Positions 1 through 8,627 are shown, counted from the first letter of the stretch. The stretch is DNA of 64,000 bases from Streptomyces sp. NBC_01216 (GCF_035994945.1 NZ_CP108677.1:1922001-1986000); one strand, 5' to 3'. A program made the numbers and translations. Notes: generated from the sequence alone by a model not told the origin.

Positions 1-140
1 CCCGGTCTGTGACCCGCCCTCGACGGCGGGCGGGTCCGGCGGGGCCTCCGGGACACGCCCGGGGGCGTCGTCCCGGCCCGGCGGATCGTGGTCCTCCCCG
101 ACGACCCGCCCCGGTCCCGGGTGGCCCGCGGCGCCGTCCC
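1..140. other. window edge, no gene recognised
   Basis: This is the stretch downstream of ddl. I see no open frame with Streptomyces-like codon use that I can name, and no clear terminator hairpin with a T-run. It could hold the beginning of the next minus-strand gene, but nothing in it supports that. Confidence 0.3.
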
Positions 141-1280
141 TCAGCGCAGGCCGGTGGAGCGGGTCAGCGCCGCCTGGATGAGCCGGTCGACCAGTTCCGG
201 GTAGCTCACGCCGCTCTCCTGCCACATCCGCGGGTACATGGAGATCGGGGTGAACCCGGGCATGGTGTTGATCTCGTTGATCACGAACTCGCCTTCGTCG
301 GTGAGGAAGAAGTCCGCGCGGACCAGCCCCTCGCAGGAGACGGCCTCGTAGGCGGCGACCGCGAGCCGCCGGACCTCCGCGGTGGCCGCGTCACCGATCG
401 GCGCGGGGACGATCCCGGAGGCCGAGTCGATGTACTTGGCCTCGAAGTCGTAGAAGTCGTGGTCGGTGACCGGCGGGATCTCGGCGGGCACGCTGGCCCG
501 CGGGCCGTCCTCGAACTCCAGGACACCGCACTCGATCTCGCGTCCGCGCAGCAACGACTCGACGAGGATCTTGGGGTCGTGGCGGCGGGCCTCCTCGACG
601 GCCTCGTCGAGGCCCGCCAGGTCGTCGACCTTGGTGATGCCCATCGAGGAGCCGCCACGGGCGGGCTTCACGAACAGCGGCCAGCCGTGGGTCGCGGCGA
701 ACTCCACGATCTTCTTGCGGGCGGCGGCCGGGTTCTGCTCCCACTCCCGGGGGCGAACGACCTCGTAGGGGCCGACGGGCAGGCCGAAGGAGGTGAAGAC
801 CCGCTTCATGTACTCCTTGTCCTGGCCGACGGCGGAGGCGAGGACGCCCGCGCCGACGTAGGGGACCCCGGACAGCTCCAGGAGACCCTGCAGGGTGCCG
901 TCCTCGCCGTAGGGGCCGTGGAGCACCGGGAAGACCACGTCCACCTCGCCCAGGGCCCTGGGCACGGCGCCGGGCTCGGTGTGCACGACCTCGCGGTTGG
1001 CCGGGTCGACGGAGAGGATCACGCCGCCCTGCTCGGATTCGGTGAGGTCGGAGACGCTCGGCAGGGAGCGGTCGGCGATGGCCATCCGCTCGGGAGCGTC
1101 GGCGGTCAGCGCCCAGCGGCCGTCGGTGGTGATCCCGATGGGCAGCACGTCGTACTTGGTCCGGTCGATGGCGCGCAGGACGGCGCCGGCCGTGACGACG
1201 GAGATGGCGTGCTCGGAGCTGCGTCCGCCGAAGACGACGGCCACGCGCGGCTTGCGGGGGCTCTGGGTGTTCTCGCTCAT
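141..1280 (-). CDS. ddl: D-alanine--D-alanine ligase
   Basis: Cytosolic ligase that joins two D-alanines at the cost of ATP for peptidoglycan precursor synthesis. The 379-aa length fits the family. An N-terminal nucleotide-binding segment (VAVVFGGRSSEHAISV, residues about 13-28) is followed by an ATP-grasp core containing KPARGGSSMGI and the C-terminal metal-binding NEINTMPGF. It lies 98 bp downstream of gpsA on the same strand, in the plsC-gpsA-ddl order that I recall from other Streptomyces. The ATG at 1280 is the first plausible start. Product assignment is firm. Confidence 0.95.
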   Translation of the reverse strand: MSENTQSPRKPRVAVVFGGRSSEHAISVVTAGAVLRAIDRTKYDVLPIGITTDGRWALTADAPERMAIADRSLPSVSDLTESEQGGVILSVDPANREVVHTEPGAVPRALGEVDVVFPVLHGPYGEDGTLQGLLELSGVPYVGAGVLASAVGQDKEYMKRVFTSFGLPVGPYEVVRPREWEQNPAAARKKIVEFAATHGWPLFVKPARGGSSMGITKVDDLAGLDEAVEEARRHDPKILVESLLRGREIECGVLEFEDGPRASVPAEIPPVTDHDFYDFEAKYIDSASGIVPAPIGDAATAEVRRLAVAAYEAVSCEGLVRADFFLTDEGEFVINEINTMPGFTPISMYPRMWQESGVSYPELVDRLIQAALTRSTGLR

Positions 1281-1378
1281 ATCGCGATGAGCGTACCTTG
1301 CGCCTCCGGCGCTCCCGAGGGCCTGGTCCGCCGCGCGCGGGTCGTGTCCCGCGGTGGGCCGGGCCGCGTCGGGCGGGG

Positions 1379-2380
1379 TCAGCGGCGCTCGGACTTCGCG
1401 CTGCGCGACATCAGTTCCTTCAGCGCGACGATGGGCGGCTTGCCCTCGTGGACGATGGAGACGACCGTCTCGGTGATCGGCATGTCGACGCCGTGGCGGC
1501 GGGCCAGGTCGAGGACGGACTCGCAGGACTTGACGCCCTCGGCGGTCTGCTTGGTCGCGGCGATGGTCTCCTGGAGCGTCATCCCGCGGCCCAGGTTGGT
1601 ACCGAAGGTGTGGTTCCGGGACAGCGGCGAGGAGCAGGTGGCCACCAGGTCGCCGAGACCGGCCAGGCCGGCGAAGGTGAGCGGGTCGGCGCCCATGACC
1701 AGGCCGAGCCGGGTGGTCTCGGCGAGGCCGCGGGTGATGAGGGTGGCCTTGGAGTTGTCACCGAGGCCCATGCCGTCGGCGATGCCGACGGCGAGCCCGA
1801 TGACGTTCTTGACCGCTCCGCCGAGTTCGCAGCCGACGACGTCGGTGTTGGTGTAGGGGCGGAAGTAGGGGGTGATACAGGCGGTCTGGAGGCGCCGGGC
1901 CACGCTCTCGTCGCTGCACGCGACGACGGCGGCGGCGGGCTGGCGGGCCGCGATCTCCTTGGCCAGGTTGGGGCCGGTGAGGACGGCGACGCGGTCGGAG
2001 GGGACCCGCGCGACCTCTTCGACGACCTCGCTCATGCGCTTGGCGGTGCCCAGTTCGACGCCCTTCATGAGGGAGACGAGGACGGTGCCGGGGGCCAGCA
2101 GGGGCGCCCATTCGGTGAGGTTGCCGCGCAGGGTCTGGGAGGGGACGACCAGGACGGTGAAGTCGGCGTCCCGGGCGGCCTCGGCGGGGTCGGTGGTGGC
2201 CCGGACGCTCGGAGGGAGTTCGACACCGGGGAGGTAGTCCGGGTTGGTGCGGGTGGTGTTGACGGCCTCGGCGAGTTCGGCGCGGCGGCCCCAGAGCGTC
2301 ACCTCGCAGCCGGCGTCGGCGAGCACCATCCCGAAGGCGGTCCCCCACGATCCGGTGCCGAAGACTGCGGCCTTGGTCAC
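1379..2380 (-). CDS. gpsA: NAD(P)H-dependent glycerol-3-phosphate dehydrogenase
   Basis: Reduces dihydroxyacetone phosphate to sn-glycerol 3-phosphate, the backbone for phospholipids. The 333-aa protein opens with a Rossmann signature (GTGSWGTAFGMVL, residues about 7-19) and carries the substrate-domain motif GAVKNVIGLAVG. The open frame extends further upstream, but that part lies inside plsC. I place the start at the GTG at 2380, whose GTGA overlaps the plsC stop by 4 bp. This is a classic translational-coupling junction and gives the family's usual length. It makes physiological sense, because the GPSA product feeds the acyltransferase pathway encoded just upstream. Confidence 0.93.
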   Translation of the reverse strand: MTKAAVFGTGSWGTAFGMVLADAGCEVTLWGRRAELAEAVNTTRTNPDYLPGVELPPSVRATTDPAEAARDADFTVLVVPSQTLRGNLTEWAPLLAPGTVLVSLMKGVELGTAKRMSEVVEEVARVPSDRVAVLTGPNLAKEIAARQPAAAVVACSDESVARRLQTACITPYFRPYTNTDVVGCELGGAVKNVIGLAVGIADGMGLGDNSKATLITRGLAETTRLGLVMGADPLTFAGLAGLGDLVATCSSPLSRNHTFGTNLGRGMTLQETIAATKQTAEGVKSCESVLDLARRHGVDMPITETVVSIVHEGKPPIVALKELMSRSAKSERR

Positions 2381-3129
2381 TTCATACCTTCCTCGGCGGC
2401 CTTGCGGCGCTGTTCCAGACGGGCCTTGCGGTGGTCGTACTGCTCGACCGGGGCCTTCTCCCCTCGGACGTCCTCCAGCAGGGCGGTGATCGCGGCCATG
2501 ATGACCTCGGTGGCCTCGCGGAGCACCTCGGGCGTGGGCTCCAGGCCGTGGAAGCGCGAGAGGTCGACGGGCGGTCCGGCCTGCACGATGAGCGTCTTGC
2601 GGGGGAACAGGCTGAGCTTGTTCTCCTTGGCGTAGGGCGGCATCGCGAGGTTGGCGCCCCACTGTGCGACGGGGATCACGGGCGCCTTGGTCAGGAGTGC
2701 GACGCGCGCGGCGCCCGTCTTGCCGGCCATGGGCCACATCTCGGGGTCGCGGGTGAGGGTGCCCTCGGGGTAGAAGGCGACGCACTCGCCGCGCTCGATG
2801 GCGTCGACGGCGGCACGGAAGGCGTCCAGCGCGTTGGTGGTCTCGCGGTAGACCGGGATCTGGCCGGTGCCGCGCAGCATGGTGCCCACGAACGAACCCT
2901 TGAAGAGACCCGCCTTGGCGAGGAATCGCGGGACCCGGCCGGTGTTGTACTGGTAATGCGCGTACGACAGCGGGTCCAGGTAGGAGTTGTGGTTGACGGC
3001 GGTGATGAATCCGCCGTCCGTCGGAATGTGTTCCGTTCCGCGCCAGTCCCGCTTGAACAGAACCACCAGCGGCGGTTTAGCGATGACCGCCGCCAGGCGG
3101 TACCAGAAGCCGATTCTGCGGCGGGACAC
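2377..3129 (-). CDS. plsC: 1-acyl-sn-glycerol-3-phosphate acyltransferase (PlsC family)
   Basis: Transfers an acyl chain to lysophosphatidate to make phosphatidate at the membrane. The 250-aa protein shows the HX4D catalytic block (NHNSYLD, about residues 46-52) and the substrate-binding FYPEGTLTRD. It starts the plsC-gpsA-ddl minus-strand run and is divergent from cofC across a 165-bp gap containing a 48-bp perfect palindrome. Streptomyces have several PlsC paralogs, so the exact acyl acceptor is inferred, although pairing with gpsA supports a phospholipid role. Confidence 0.87.
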   Translation of the reverse strand: MSRRRIGFWYRLAAVIAKPPLVVLFKRDWRGTEHIPTDGGFITAVNHNSYLDPLSYAHYQYNTGRVPRFLAKAGLFKGSFVGTMLRGTGQIPVYRETTNALDAFRAAVDAIERGECVAFYPEGTLTRDPEMWPMAGKTGAARVALLTKAPVIPVAQWGANLAMPPYAKENKLSLFPRKTLIVQAGPPVDLSRFHGLEPTPEVLREATEVIMAAITALLEDVRGEKAPVEQYDHRKARLEQRRKAAEEGMK

Positions 3130-3226
3130 TCGGACACCTTCCTCTGGATCTGGGTTCGCAGGGGGTCAAGTGTCGCCCCATGCCCCTGGTCTGTCGAGGA
3201 CACCGTACGCCTCGGGTTCCCGGTCC

Positions 3227-3274
3227 CGCCCGGCACACCGGTGCGACGGGCCCGTCGCACCGGTGTGCCGGGCG
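3227..3274. repeat. 48-bp perfect palindrome between plsC and cofC
   Basis: Positions 3227-3250 and 3251-3274 are exact reverse complements with no spacer (24-bp arms meeting at 3250/3251); the next pair outward mismatches. It lies 20 bp before the cofC start and 97 bp before the plsC start on the other strand. A spacer-less palindrome cannot form a hairpin without losing some central pairs. It could be a cruciform, an RNA stem in the cofC leader or a double operator. There is no T-run, so a simple terminator is unlikely. Confidence 0.9.
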
Positions 3275-3294
3275 TCGCGACACAATGGGCCGCG

Positions 3295-3942
3295 ATGAAC
3301 ACCGATCCGGACGGCGGCTGGTCCCTGGTCGTCCCCCTGAAGCCCCTTGTGCGGGCGAAGAGCAGGCTCGCCGCGACGGCCGGCGCGCTGCTGCGTCCAC
3401 GGCTCGCGCTGGCGTTCGCGCAGGACACGGTGGCGGCGGCGCTGGCGTCTCCGGGCGTGCGGGATGTGGCGGTCGTCACGGACGATCACGTCGCCGCGGT
3501 CGCGCTCGCGGCGCTCGGGGCGCGGATCGTGCCCGACTCCCCGGCCGCCGGGCTCAACGCGGCGCTGGCGCACGGGGCGCGGACGGTACGGCGGGCCCGT
3601 CCCGGGGCTCCGGTGGCGGCGCTCAACGCGGACCTGCCCGCGTTGCGGCCGGCGGAGCTCGGCCGGGTCCTGGAAGCGGCGCGGAAATCCCCGAGGGCTT
3701 TTCTCCCGGATGCCGCCTATATCGGTACGACATTCCTCTCGGCGGGTCCCGGTGTGGAATTGGCACCCGCTTTCGGGGGTGCTTCGCGGCGGCGCCATTT
3801 GTCGTCCGGGGCGGTGGAAATCCGGCTGGCGGGGGTGGATTCCGTGCGCCGGGACGTGGACACCGGGGAGGACCTGGCCGCGGCGCTCGCCCTGGGTGTC
3901 GGCCCGCGGACGGCGGTCCGCTGGGAACGCGCGGCCGGATAG
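3295..3942 (+). CDS. cofC: phosphoenolpyruvate / 2-phospholactate guanylyltransferase of F420 synthesis
   Basis: Catalyses GTP-dependent guanylylation of a phospho-C3 acid, giving the activated side-chain donor for coenzyme F420. In actinobacteria the substrate is thought to be phosphoenolpyruvate (FbiD type), in archaea 2-phospho-L-lactate (CofC). The 215-aa protein has the N-terminal nucleotidyltransferase motif VVPLKPLVRAKSRL (about residues 11-24) and the metal-binding LNADLPAL. The frame is open far upstream, but the ATG at 3295 (MNTDPDGGW) gives the family length. I see no strong Shine-Dalgarno sequence, and the start lies just after the 48-bp palindrome. The small gene at 3953 follows by 10 bp. 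Confidence 0.85.
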   Translation: MNTDPDGGWSLVVPLKPLVRAKSRLAATAGALLRPRLALAFAQDTVAAALASPGVRDVAVVTDDHVAAVALAALGARIVPDSPAAGLNAALAHGARTVRRARPGAPVAALNADLPALRPAELGRVLEAARKSPRAFLPDAAYIGTTFLSAGPGVELAPAFGGASRRRHLSSGAVEIRLAGVDSVRRDVDTGEDLAAALALGVGPRTAVRWERAAG

Positions 3943-3952
3943 GCTGCCGCTC

Positions 3953-4162
3953 ATGCAGGCGACCGCGTTCACGTACGACCCCCAGACCCGCAGCGGAAGT
4001 GTGCTGCTCGACGACGGCACCCCGGTGGAGTTCGGGGCCGACGCCTTCGACGCGGGCGGGCTGCGGCTGCTGCGTCCGGGGCAGCGGGTGCGCCTCGAGA
4101 CGGCGCCGGGCGGCGGGGGCGGCGGACCGCGCATCACGCTGATCACCCTGCAGACGCTCTGA
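3953..4162 (+). CDS. small OB/cold-shock-like protein
   Basis: A 69-aa protein starting MQATAFTYDPQTRSGSVLLD. The alternation of short beta-strand-like stretches, the phrase GSVLLDDGTPVEF and a gly-rich loop before the final ITLITLQTL suggest a five-stranded barrel like cold-shock domains, although the RNA-binding FGF/FVH motifs of true Csp proteins are absent. It follows cofC by 10 bp and may be co-transcribed. Similar short conserved proteins occur in streptomycetes as far as I recall; the function is unknown. Confidence 0.65.
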   Translation: MQATAFTYDPQTRSGSVLLDDGTPVEFGADAFDAGGLRLLRPGQRVRLETAPGGGGGGPRITLITLQTL

Positions 4163-4281
4163 GATCCGGTCGGCGGACCGGCGGCCCCCGCGCACGGGCT
4201 CCCCTGGCGCGGCCGGCGGCGTCCGCGGCCCGCTCCGTCCGTGCGGGGCCGCGCGGCGGCGGACGGCCGGAACGCGCCGCG

Positions 4282-4315
4282 GGCCGGGCTCCCCGAGAGG
4301 GAGTCCGGCCCGGCG
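4282..4315 (-). terminator. hairpin downstream of hupS
   Basis: GC-rich imperfect inverted repeat (gccgggctccc against ggagtccggcccggc) 40-73 bp after the hupS stop. There is no T-run, as is common for actinobacterial terminators. It lies between the convergent 3953 gene and hupS and could serve both. Confidence 0.5.
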
Positions 4316-4354
4316 TGTGAGTGGCCCTCGGCCTGGGTGCCGCTTACGGGTGCG

Positions 4355-5020
4355 TTACTTCTTGGCGGCGGCCTTCTTGGCGGTGGTCTTGCGCGCCGTC
4401 GTCTTCTTGGCGGGCGCCTTCTTCGCCGTGGTCTTCTTCGCCGGCGCGGTCTTCTTCGCGGCGGTCTTCTTGGCCGCCGTCGTGGTCTTCTTCGCCGGGG
4501 TGGCCTTCTTGGCCGCCGCCGTGGTCTTCTTCGCCGCCGCGGTGGTCTTCTTGACGGCCGTCTTCTTCGCGGCGGTGGTCTTCTTGACCGCGGTCTTCTT
4601 GGCCGTGGTGGCCTTCTTCGCGGCGGCCTTCTTGGCCGTGGTGGCCCGCTTCGCCGCGGCCTTCTTCACGGTCGCGGAGGCGCCGCCCGAGAGGCTGCCC
4701 TTGGGCGCCTTCTTGACGGAGACCTCGCCGCCCTTGGGCAGCTTCTTCGAGCCGCTGACCAGGTCCTTGAAGCCCTGACCCGCGCGGAAGCGCGGAACGG
4801 AGGTCTTCTTGACCCGCACGCGCTCACCGGTCTGCGGGTTGCGCGCGTACCGGGCCGGACGGTCGACCTTCTCGAACGAACCGAAGCCGGTGACCGAGAC
4901 CCGGTCCCCGCCGACCACGGCACGCACGATCGCGTCCAGCACCGCGTCGACAGCGTCCGCGGCCTGCTGACGGCCGCCGAGCTTGTCGGCAATCGCTTCT
5001 ACGAGCTGCGCCTTGTTCAC
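4355..5020 (-). CDS. hupS: HU-family nucleoid protein with lysine-rich tail (HupS)
   Basis: Nucleoid-associated DNA-bending protein of 221 aa. Residues 1-93 form a normal HU fold (NKAQLVEAIADKLGG, then the GFGSFEKVDRPARYARNP arm region). Residues about 94-221 are a low-complexity tail of repeated KKTTAAKK and KKA units resembling eukaryotic H1 and mycobacterial HupB. This two-part design is the actinobacterial HupS/HupB type; Streptomyces also encodes a short HupA elsewhere. The start is the GTG at 5020, giving the canonical N-terminus. The upstream 100 bp are unusually AT-rich, as expected for a strong regulated promoter. In S. coelicolor HupS is linked to spore nucleoid compaction. Confidence 0.93.
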   Translation of the reverse strand: MNKAQLVEAIADKLGGRQQAADAVDAVLDAIVRAVVGGDRVSVTGFGSFEKVDRPARYARNPQTGERVRVKKTSVPRFRAGQGFKDLVSGSKKLPKGGEVSVKKAPKGSLSGGASATVKKAAAKRATTAKKAAAKKATTAKKTAVKKTTAAKKTAVKKTTAAAKKTTAAAKKATPAKKTTTAAKKTAAKKTAPAKKTTAKKAPAKKTTARKTTAKKAAAKK

Positions 5021-5039
5021 GTCTTCCCCTTCGGAGACA

Positions 5040-5130
5040 TTGCCAGAACGAAAGTGTTCAAGCTTTTTCGCACGTTAGGCATGTATATACCGCAAATCAA
5101 ACACGAAACGGGCTAATCACCCTAGTGCCG
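5040..5130 (-). promoter_or_regulatory. AT-rich hupS promoter region
   Basis: Before hupS the local composition drops sharply in GC and contains, on the minus strand, TATATACAT around 5080-5090 preceded by TTTGATTTG. This is a plausible -10 element with a weak -35. It is the clearest AT-rich island in this part of the window. The exact start site cannot be fixed by eye. Confidence 0.4.
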
Positions 5131-5163
5131 CAACGCGGAAGTGCCGTTGCGGAGTTCCGGGCG

Positions 5164-5391
5164 TCAGTCGTCTTCAGGGAATCGACCCTCGTCGAGGTCC
5201 TTCATCAACCGGTCCAGACGCGTCGCCGCGTCCGCGAGATCGTGCTTCGCCGCCGCCGTCACGACCAGCAGCTTCCGGGACAGCGCCATCCTTACGCCCT
5301 CCGGGACTTGCAGTGAGCGCACTCTTGTGTGCGCTTCCTTCAACCGGGCGGCGACCGCCTCGTAGAGCTCGAGTTGGCTGTCGCGTTCCAT
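5164..5391 (-). CDS. small helical protein of unknown function
   Basis: A 75-aa acidic, helix-forming protein (MERDSQLELYEAVAARLKEA at its start, ending RFPEDD) with regular leucine/alanine heptads suggesting a coiled coil. I chose the ATG at 5389-5391 because the few codons upstream show poor codon use. It sits between hupS and leuD on the same strand, conserved in position in S. coelicolor as I recall. No catalytic motif, signal peptide or membrane segment is visible, so the function is unknown. Confidence 0.65.
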   Translation of the reverse strand: MERDSQLELYEAVAARLKEAHTRVRSLQVPEGVRMALSRKLLVVTAAAKHDLADAATRLDRLMKDLDEGRFPEDD

Positions 5392-5445
5392 GCACCGATT
5401 GTGCCATCTAGGGCGAGTTGTCGCCCGACGGGGTCTCAACAAGCG

Positions 5446-5479
5446 ACTGCGCCCCCCACCGGACGGTGGGGGGCGCAGT
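5446..5479 (-). terminator. terminator after leuCD
   Basis: A 15-bp perfect stem (5446-5460 against 5465-5479) with a 4-nt loop lies 17 bp beyond the leuD stop. It separates leuCD from the small gene at 5164. Confidence 0.8.
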
Positions 5480-5495
5480 CCTGTAAAAGCGCTGC

Positions 5496-6089
5496 TCAGA
5501 CGGTAATTGTACGGGGCTTGTAGGCCGGCCGCGCCGCCTCGTAGGCCGCGATGTCCGCTTCGTTCTGAAGGGTGAGGCTGATGTCGTCCAGACCGTTCAG
5601 CAGTCGCCAGCGGGCGTTCTCGTCGAGCTCGAAGTCGGCGTCGATCCCAGGGGCGAGGACCTTGCGCCGCTCCAGGTCGACGGTGATCTCGGCCGTGGGG
5701 TCGGCCTCCGTGACCTCCCAGAGCGCGTCCACGACCTTCTGGTCGAGGACGACCGTCAGCAGCCCGTTCTTGAGCGAGTTGCCGCGGAAGATGTCGGCGA
5801 ACCGGGAGGAGACGACGGCCTTGAAACCGTAGTTCTGCAGCGCCCAGACGGCGTGCTCACGGGAGGAGCCGGTGCCGAAGTCGGGGCCGGCCACCAGCAC
5901 CGTGGCGCCCTGCCGCTCGGGGCGGTTGAGCACGAACTCGGAGTCCTTGCGCCATGCCTCGAACAGGCCGTCCTCGAAGCCGTCGCGGGTGACCTTCTTC
6001 AGCCAGTGCGCGGGGATGATCTGGTCGGTGTCGACGTTGCCGCGGCGCAGCGGGACGGCCCGTCCGGTGTGTGTGGTGAAAGCTTCCAT
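5496..6089 (-). CDS. leuD: 3-isopropylmalate dehydratase small subunit
   Basis: Swivel subunit of isopropylmalate isomerase, which with LeuC converts 2-isopropylmalate to 3-isopropylmalate in leucine synthesis. The 197-aa length is typical. Visible family motifs are [16 protein letters not shown] (residues about 18-33) and [13 protein letters not shown]. It follows leuC by 6 bp and certainly forms an operon with it. A strong hairpin lies just downstream. Expression is expected to be under the divergent IclR regulator. Confidence 0.96.
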   Translation of the reverse strand: MEAFTTHTGRAVPLRRGNVDTDQIIPAHWLKKVTRDGFEDGLFEAWRKDSEFVLNRPERQGATVLVAGPDFGTGSSREHAVWALQNYGFKAVVSSRFADIFRGNSLKNGLLTVVLDQKVVDALWEVTEADPTAEITVDLERRKVLAPGIDADFELDENARWRLLNGLDDISLTLQNEADIAAYEAARPAYKPRTITV

Positions 6090-6095
6090 GGTTCC

Positions 6096-7520
6096 TCAGA
6101 CCCCCGCGGGCGTAGCGACGTCGGACAGATCGGCCGGGGAGGCCAGGTGGCCCAGCACGGCGGTGGCGGCGGCGACCTGGGGCGAGACCAGGTGGGTACG
6201 GCCGCCCTTGCCCTGCCGGCCCTCGAAGTTGCGGTTGGAGGTGGAGGCGGAGCGCTCGCCGGGAGCGAGCTGGTCGGGGTTCATGCCCAGGCACATCGAG
6301 CAGCCGGCGTGCCGCCATTCGGCTCCGGACTCCTTGAACACCTTGTCCAGCCCCTCCTCGACGGCCTGCAGGGCGACCCGGACGGAGCCGGGGACGACCA
6401 GCATGCGGACGCCGTCGGCGACCTTGCGGCCCCGCAGCAGGCCCGCCGCGTTGCGCAGGTCCTCGATGCGGCCGTTGGTGCAGGAGCCTACGAAGACGGT
6501 GTCGACCCTGATGTCGCGCAGCGGCTGCCCGGCGGTCAACCCCATGTACTCCAGGGCCTTTTCGGCGGCCAGGCGCTCCGAAGCGTCTTCGTACGAAGCC
6601 GGGTCGGGGACGTTCGCCGAAAGCGGGGCGCCCTGGCCGGGGTTGGTGCCCCAGGTGACGAACGGAGCCAGCGCGGCGGCGTCGATGACGACCTCGGCGT
6701 CGAAGGCCGCGTCCTCATCCGACTTCAGGGTCTTCCAGTACGCGACGGCGGCGTCCCAGTCCTCACCCTGGGGGGCGTGGTCGCGGCCCTTCAGGTAGGC
6801 GAAGGTGGTCTCGTCGGGGGCGATCATGCCCGCGCGGGCTCCGGCCTCGATCGACATGTTGCAGATGGTCATCCGGGCCTCCATCGAGAGCTTCTCGATG
6901 GCGGAGCCGCGGTACTCCAGGATGTAGCCCTGGCCGCCGCCGGTGCCGATCCTCGCGATGATCGCCAGGATCAGGTCCTTGGCGGTGACGTCCTCGGGCA
7001 GTTCGCCGTCGACGGTGATGGCCATGGTCTTCGGGCGGGCCAGCGGCAGCGTCTGGGTGGCGAGCACGTGCTCGACCTGGCTGGTGCCGATACCGAACGC
7101 CAGCGCGCCGAAGGCGCCGTGGGTGGAGGTGTGGGAGTCGCCGCAGACCACGGTGGTGCCGGGCTGGGTCAGACCCAGCTGCGGGCCCACCACGTGGACG
7201 ACACCCTGCTCGACGTCGCCGAGCGGGTGCAGCCGCACGCCGAACTCGGCGCAGTTCTTCCGCAGGGTCTCCAGCTGTGCGCGGGATACCGGGTCGGCGA
7301 TCGGCTTGTCGATGTCGAGGGTCGGGGTGTTGTGGTCCTCGGTCGCGATGGTGAGGTCGAGGCGCCGCACGGGGCGGCCGTTCTGGCGCAGGCCGTCGAA
7401 CGCCTGGGGGCTGGTCACCTCGTGCAGCAGGTGCAGATCGATGAAGAGGAGGTCGGGCTCGCCCTCGGCGCGCCGGACGACATGGTCGTCCCAGACCTTC
7501 TCCGCGAGTGTCCTACCCAT
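6096..7520 (-). CDS. leuC: 3-isopropylmalate dehydratase large subunit
   Basis: Catalytic [4Fe-4S] subunit of isopropylmalate isomerase, 474 aa. The iron-sulfur cysteines are visible in [12 protein letters not shown] and in the CSMCLGMN pair, followed by the substrate-loop sequence [12 protein letters not shown]. The ATG at 7520 gives the family N-terminus ([15 protein letters not shown]). It is divergent from ndgR across 181 bp with operator-like inverted repeats. This is a standard leucine-pathway gene with no anomaly. Confidence 0.97.
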   Translation of the reverse strand: MGRTLAEKVWDDHVVRRAEGEPDLLFIDLHLLHEVTSPQAFDGLRQNGRPVRRLDLTIATEDHNTPTLDIDKPIADPVSRAQLETLRKNCAEFGVRLHPLGDVEQGVVHVVGPQLGLTQPGTTVVCGDSHTSTHGAFGALAFGIGTSQVEHVLATQTLPLARPKTMAITVDGELPEDVTAKDLILAIIARIGTGGGQGYILEYRGSAIEKLSMEARMTICNMSIEAGARAGMIAPDETTFAYLKGRDHAPQGEDWDAAVAYWKTLKSDEDAAFDAEVVIDAAALAPFVTWGTNPGQGAPLSANVPDPASYEDASERLAAEKALEYMGLTAGQPLRDIRVDTVFVGSCTNGRIEDLRNAAGLLRGRKVADGVRMLVVPGSVRVALQAVEEGLDKVFKESGAEWRHAGCSMCLGMNPDQLAPGERSASTSNRNFEGRQGKGGRTHLVSPQVAAATAVLGHLASPADLSDVATPAGV

Positions 7521-7643
7521 CGCTTTCCCTCCGGCCGGCGTGGTGTGCCGGCACTTCTAGAGACATGTGGGCCCGCGTCCGTACCCCACGCGCCGGACGC
7601 CGGCAGCGAACCCGATTGGTCCGCGGGCCGCACGTACAGGTTC

Positions 7644-7687
7644 GCAAGTTCCCAGGAAAATTGAACTTGCGTTTCACAGAGTGAGAC
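7644..7687. promoter_or_regulatory. candidate NdgR operator between leuC and ndgR
   Basis: Two adjacent inverted repeats lie in the divergent intergenic region. gcaagtt (7644-7650) and aacttgc (7664-7670) form a perfect 7-bp repeat around 13 bp. gtttcac (7671-7677) and gtgagac (7681-7687) form a near-perfect one around 3 bp. IclR regulators of this type are known to control leuCD and themselves from this position in S. coelicolor. The precise contact sites here are my inference. Confidence 0.5.
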
Positions 7688-7701
7688 GCGAATATCGTTG
7701 C

Positions 7702-8418
7702 ATGGACAACTCTAGCGGCGTAGGCGTTCTCGACAAGGCAGCCCTTGTCCTGAGCGCCCTGGAGTCCGGTCCGGCCACCCTCGCAGGTCTGGTCGCGGCG
7801 ACGGGACTCGCACGACCCACGGCACATCGTCTCGCCGTGGCACTGGAACACCACCGGATGGTGGCGCGTGACATGCAGGGCCGGTTCATCCTCGGACCGC
7901 GTCTGGCGGAGCTCGCCGCCGCGGCCGGCGAGGACCGCCTACTCGCGACCGCGGGCCCGGTACTGACCCACCTGCGCGACGTCACCGGGGAGAGCGCCCA
8001 GCTCTACCGCCGGCAGGGCGACATGCGCATCTGCGTGGCTGCGGCCGAGCGGCTCTCCGGCCTCCGGGACACCGTGCCGGTCGGCTCGACGCTCACCATG
8101 AAGGCCGGTTCCTCCGCGCAGATCCTGATGGCCTGGGAGGAGCCGGAGCGGCTCCACCGCGGGCTTCAGGGCGCCCGCTTCACGGCGACGGCCCTCTCGG
8201 GCGTACGGCGGCGCGGCTGGGCCCAGTCGATCGGCGAGCGGGAGCCGGGCGTCGCGTCCGTCTCCGCGCCGGTCCGCGGCCCGTCGAACCGTGTGGTGGC
8301 CGCCGTGTCGGTCTCCGGTCCGATCGAGCGCCTGACCCGCCACCCGGGCCGAATGCACGCCCAGGCGGTCATCGACGCGGCCGCCCGCCTCTCCGAGGCG
8401 CTGCGCCGCACCGGCTGA
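7702..8418 (+). CDS. ndgR: IclR-family regulator of amino-acid metabolism (NdgR type)
   Basis: A 238-aa transcription factor. An N-terminal winged helix-turn-helix (ATLAGLVAATGLARPTAH, residues about 26-43) is followed by an IclR effector domain. NdgR of Streptomyces, as I know it, binds the leuCD promoter and affects leucine, methionine and other amino-acid genes and antibiotic output. I chose the ATG at 7702 (MDNSSGVGVLDKAALV), which matches that family's N-terminus; frames open further upstream run through the operator region. It is divergent from leuCD, the classic regulator/target layout. Confidence 0.9.
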   Translation: MDNSSGVGVLDKAALVLSALESGPATLAGLVAATGLARPTAHRLAVALEHHRMVARDMQGRFILGPRLAELAAAAGEDRLLATAGPVLTHLRDVTGESAQLYRRQGDMRICVAAAERLSGLRDTVPVGSTLTMKAGSSAQILMAWEEPERLHRGLQGARFTATALSGVRRRGWAQSIGEREPGVASVSAPVRGPSNRVVAAVSVSGPIERLTRHPGRMHAQAVIDAAARLSEALRRTG

Positions 8419-8516
8419 CCTCCGGCACCCGGCTCCACTCCTTCCGTCCGATTCCGGCTCACCGCTTCAACGCCGCAGCGGTGGGCCGGAGTTGTGTATG
8501 CCGTGCCGGACGACGA

Positions 8517-8546
8517 AGAAGCCCTCCCCCGAAGGGAAGGGCTTCT
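8517..8546. terminator. hairpin between ndgR and the tRNA array
   Basis: A 9-bp stem (agaagccct, 8517-8525, against agggcttct, 8538-8546) extended by three further pairs around one bulge. It lies 6 bp beyond the encoded CCA of the last tRNA on the minus strand and about 100 bp after ndgR. It may terminate transcription from both sides. Confidence 0.65.
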
Positions 8547-8551
8547 CTCGC

Positions 8552-8627
8552 TGGTACCCCCGACCGGATTCGAACCGGCGCTACCGCCTTGAGAGGGCGG
8601 CGTGCTAGGCCGCTACACAACGGGGGC
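8552..8627 (-). tRNA. tRNA-Glu (CTC), copy 1
   Basis: The complement folds as a full cloverleaf, with a 7-bp acceptor (GCCCCCG with CGGGGGT) and a TTCGAAT T-loop. The anticodon CTC sits in the loop of the CGCCGCCCTCTCAAGGCGG arm. CCA is encoded (8552-8554). It is the last gene of the minus-strand array. The body is identical to the two other Glu copies. Confidence 0.95.

Noticed and set aside
4355..4700. Repetitive sequence that could be mistaken for a minisatellite
   Set aside because: It is the coding sequence of the lysine/alanine-rich HupS tail, and the repetition comes from KKTTAAKK-type codons.
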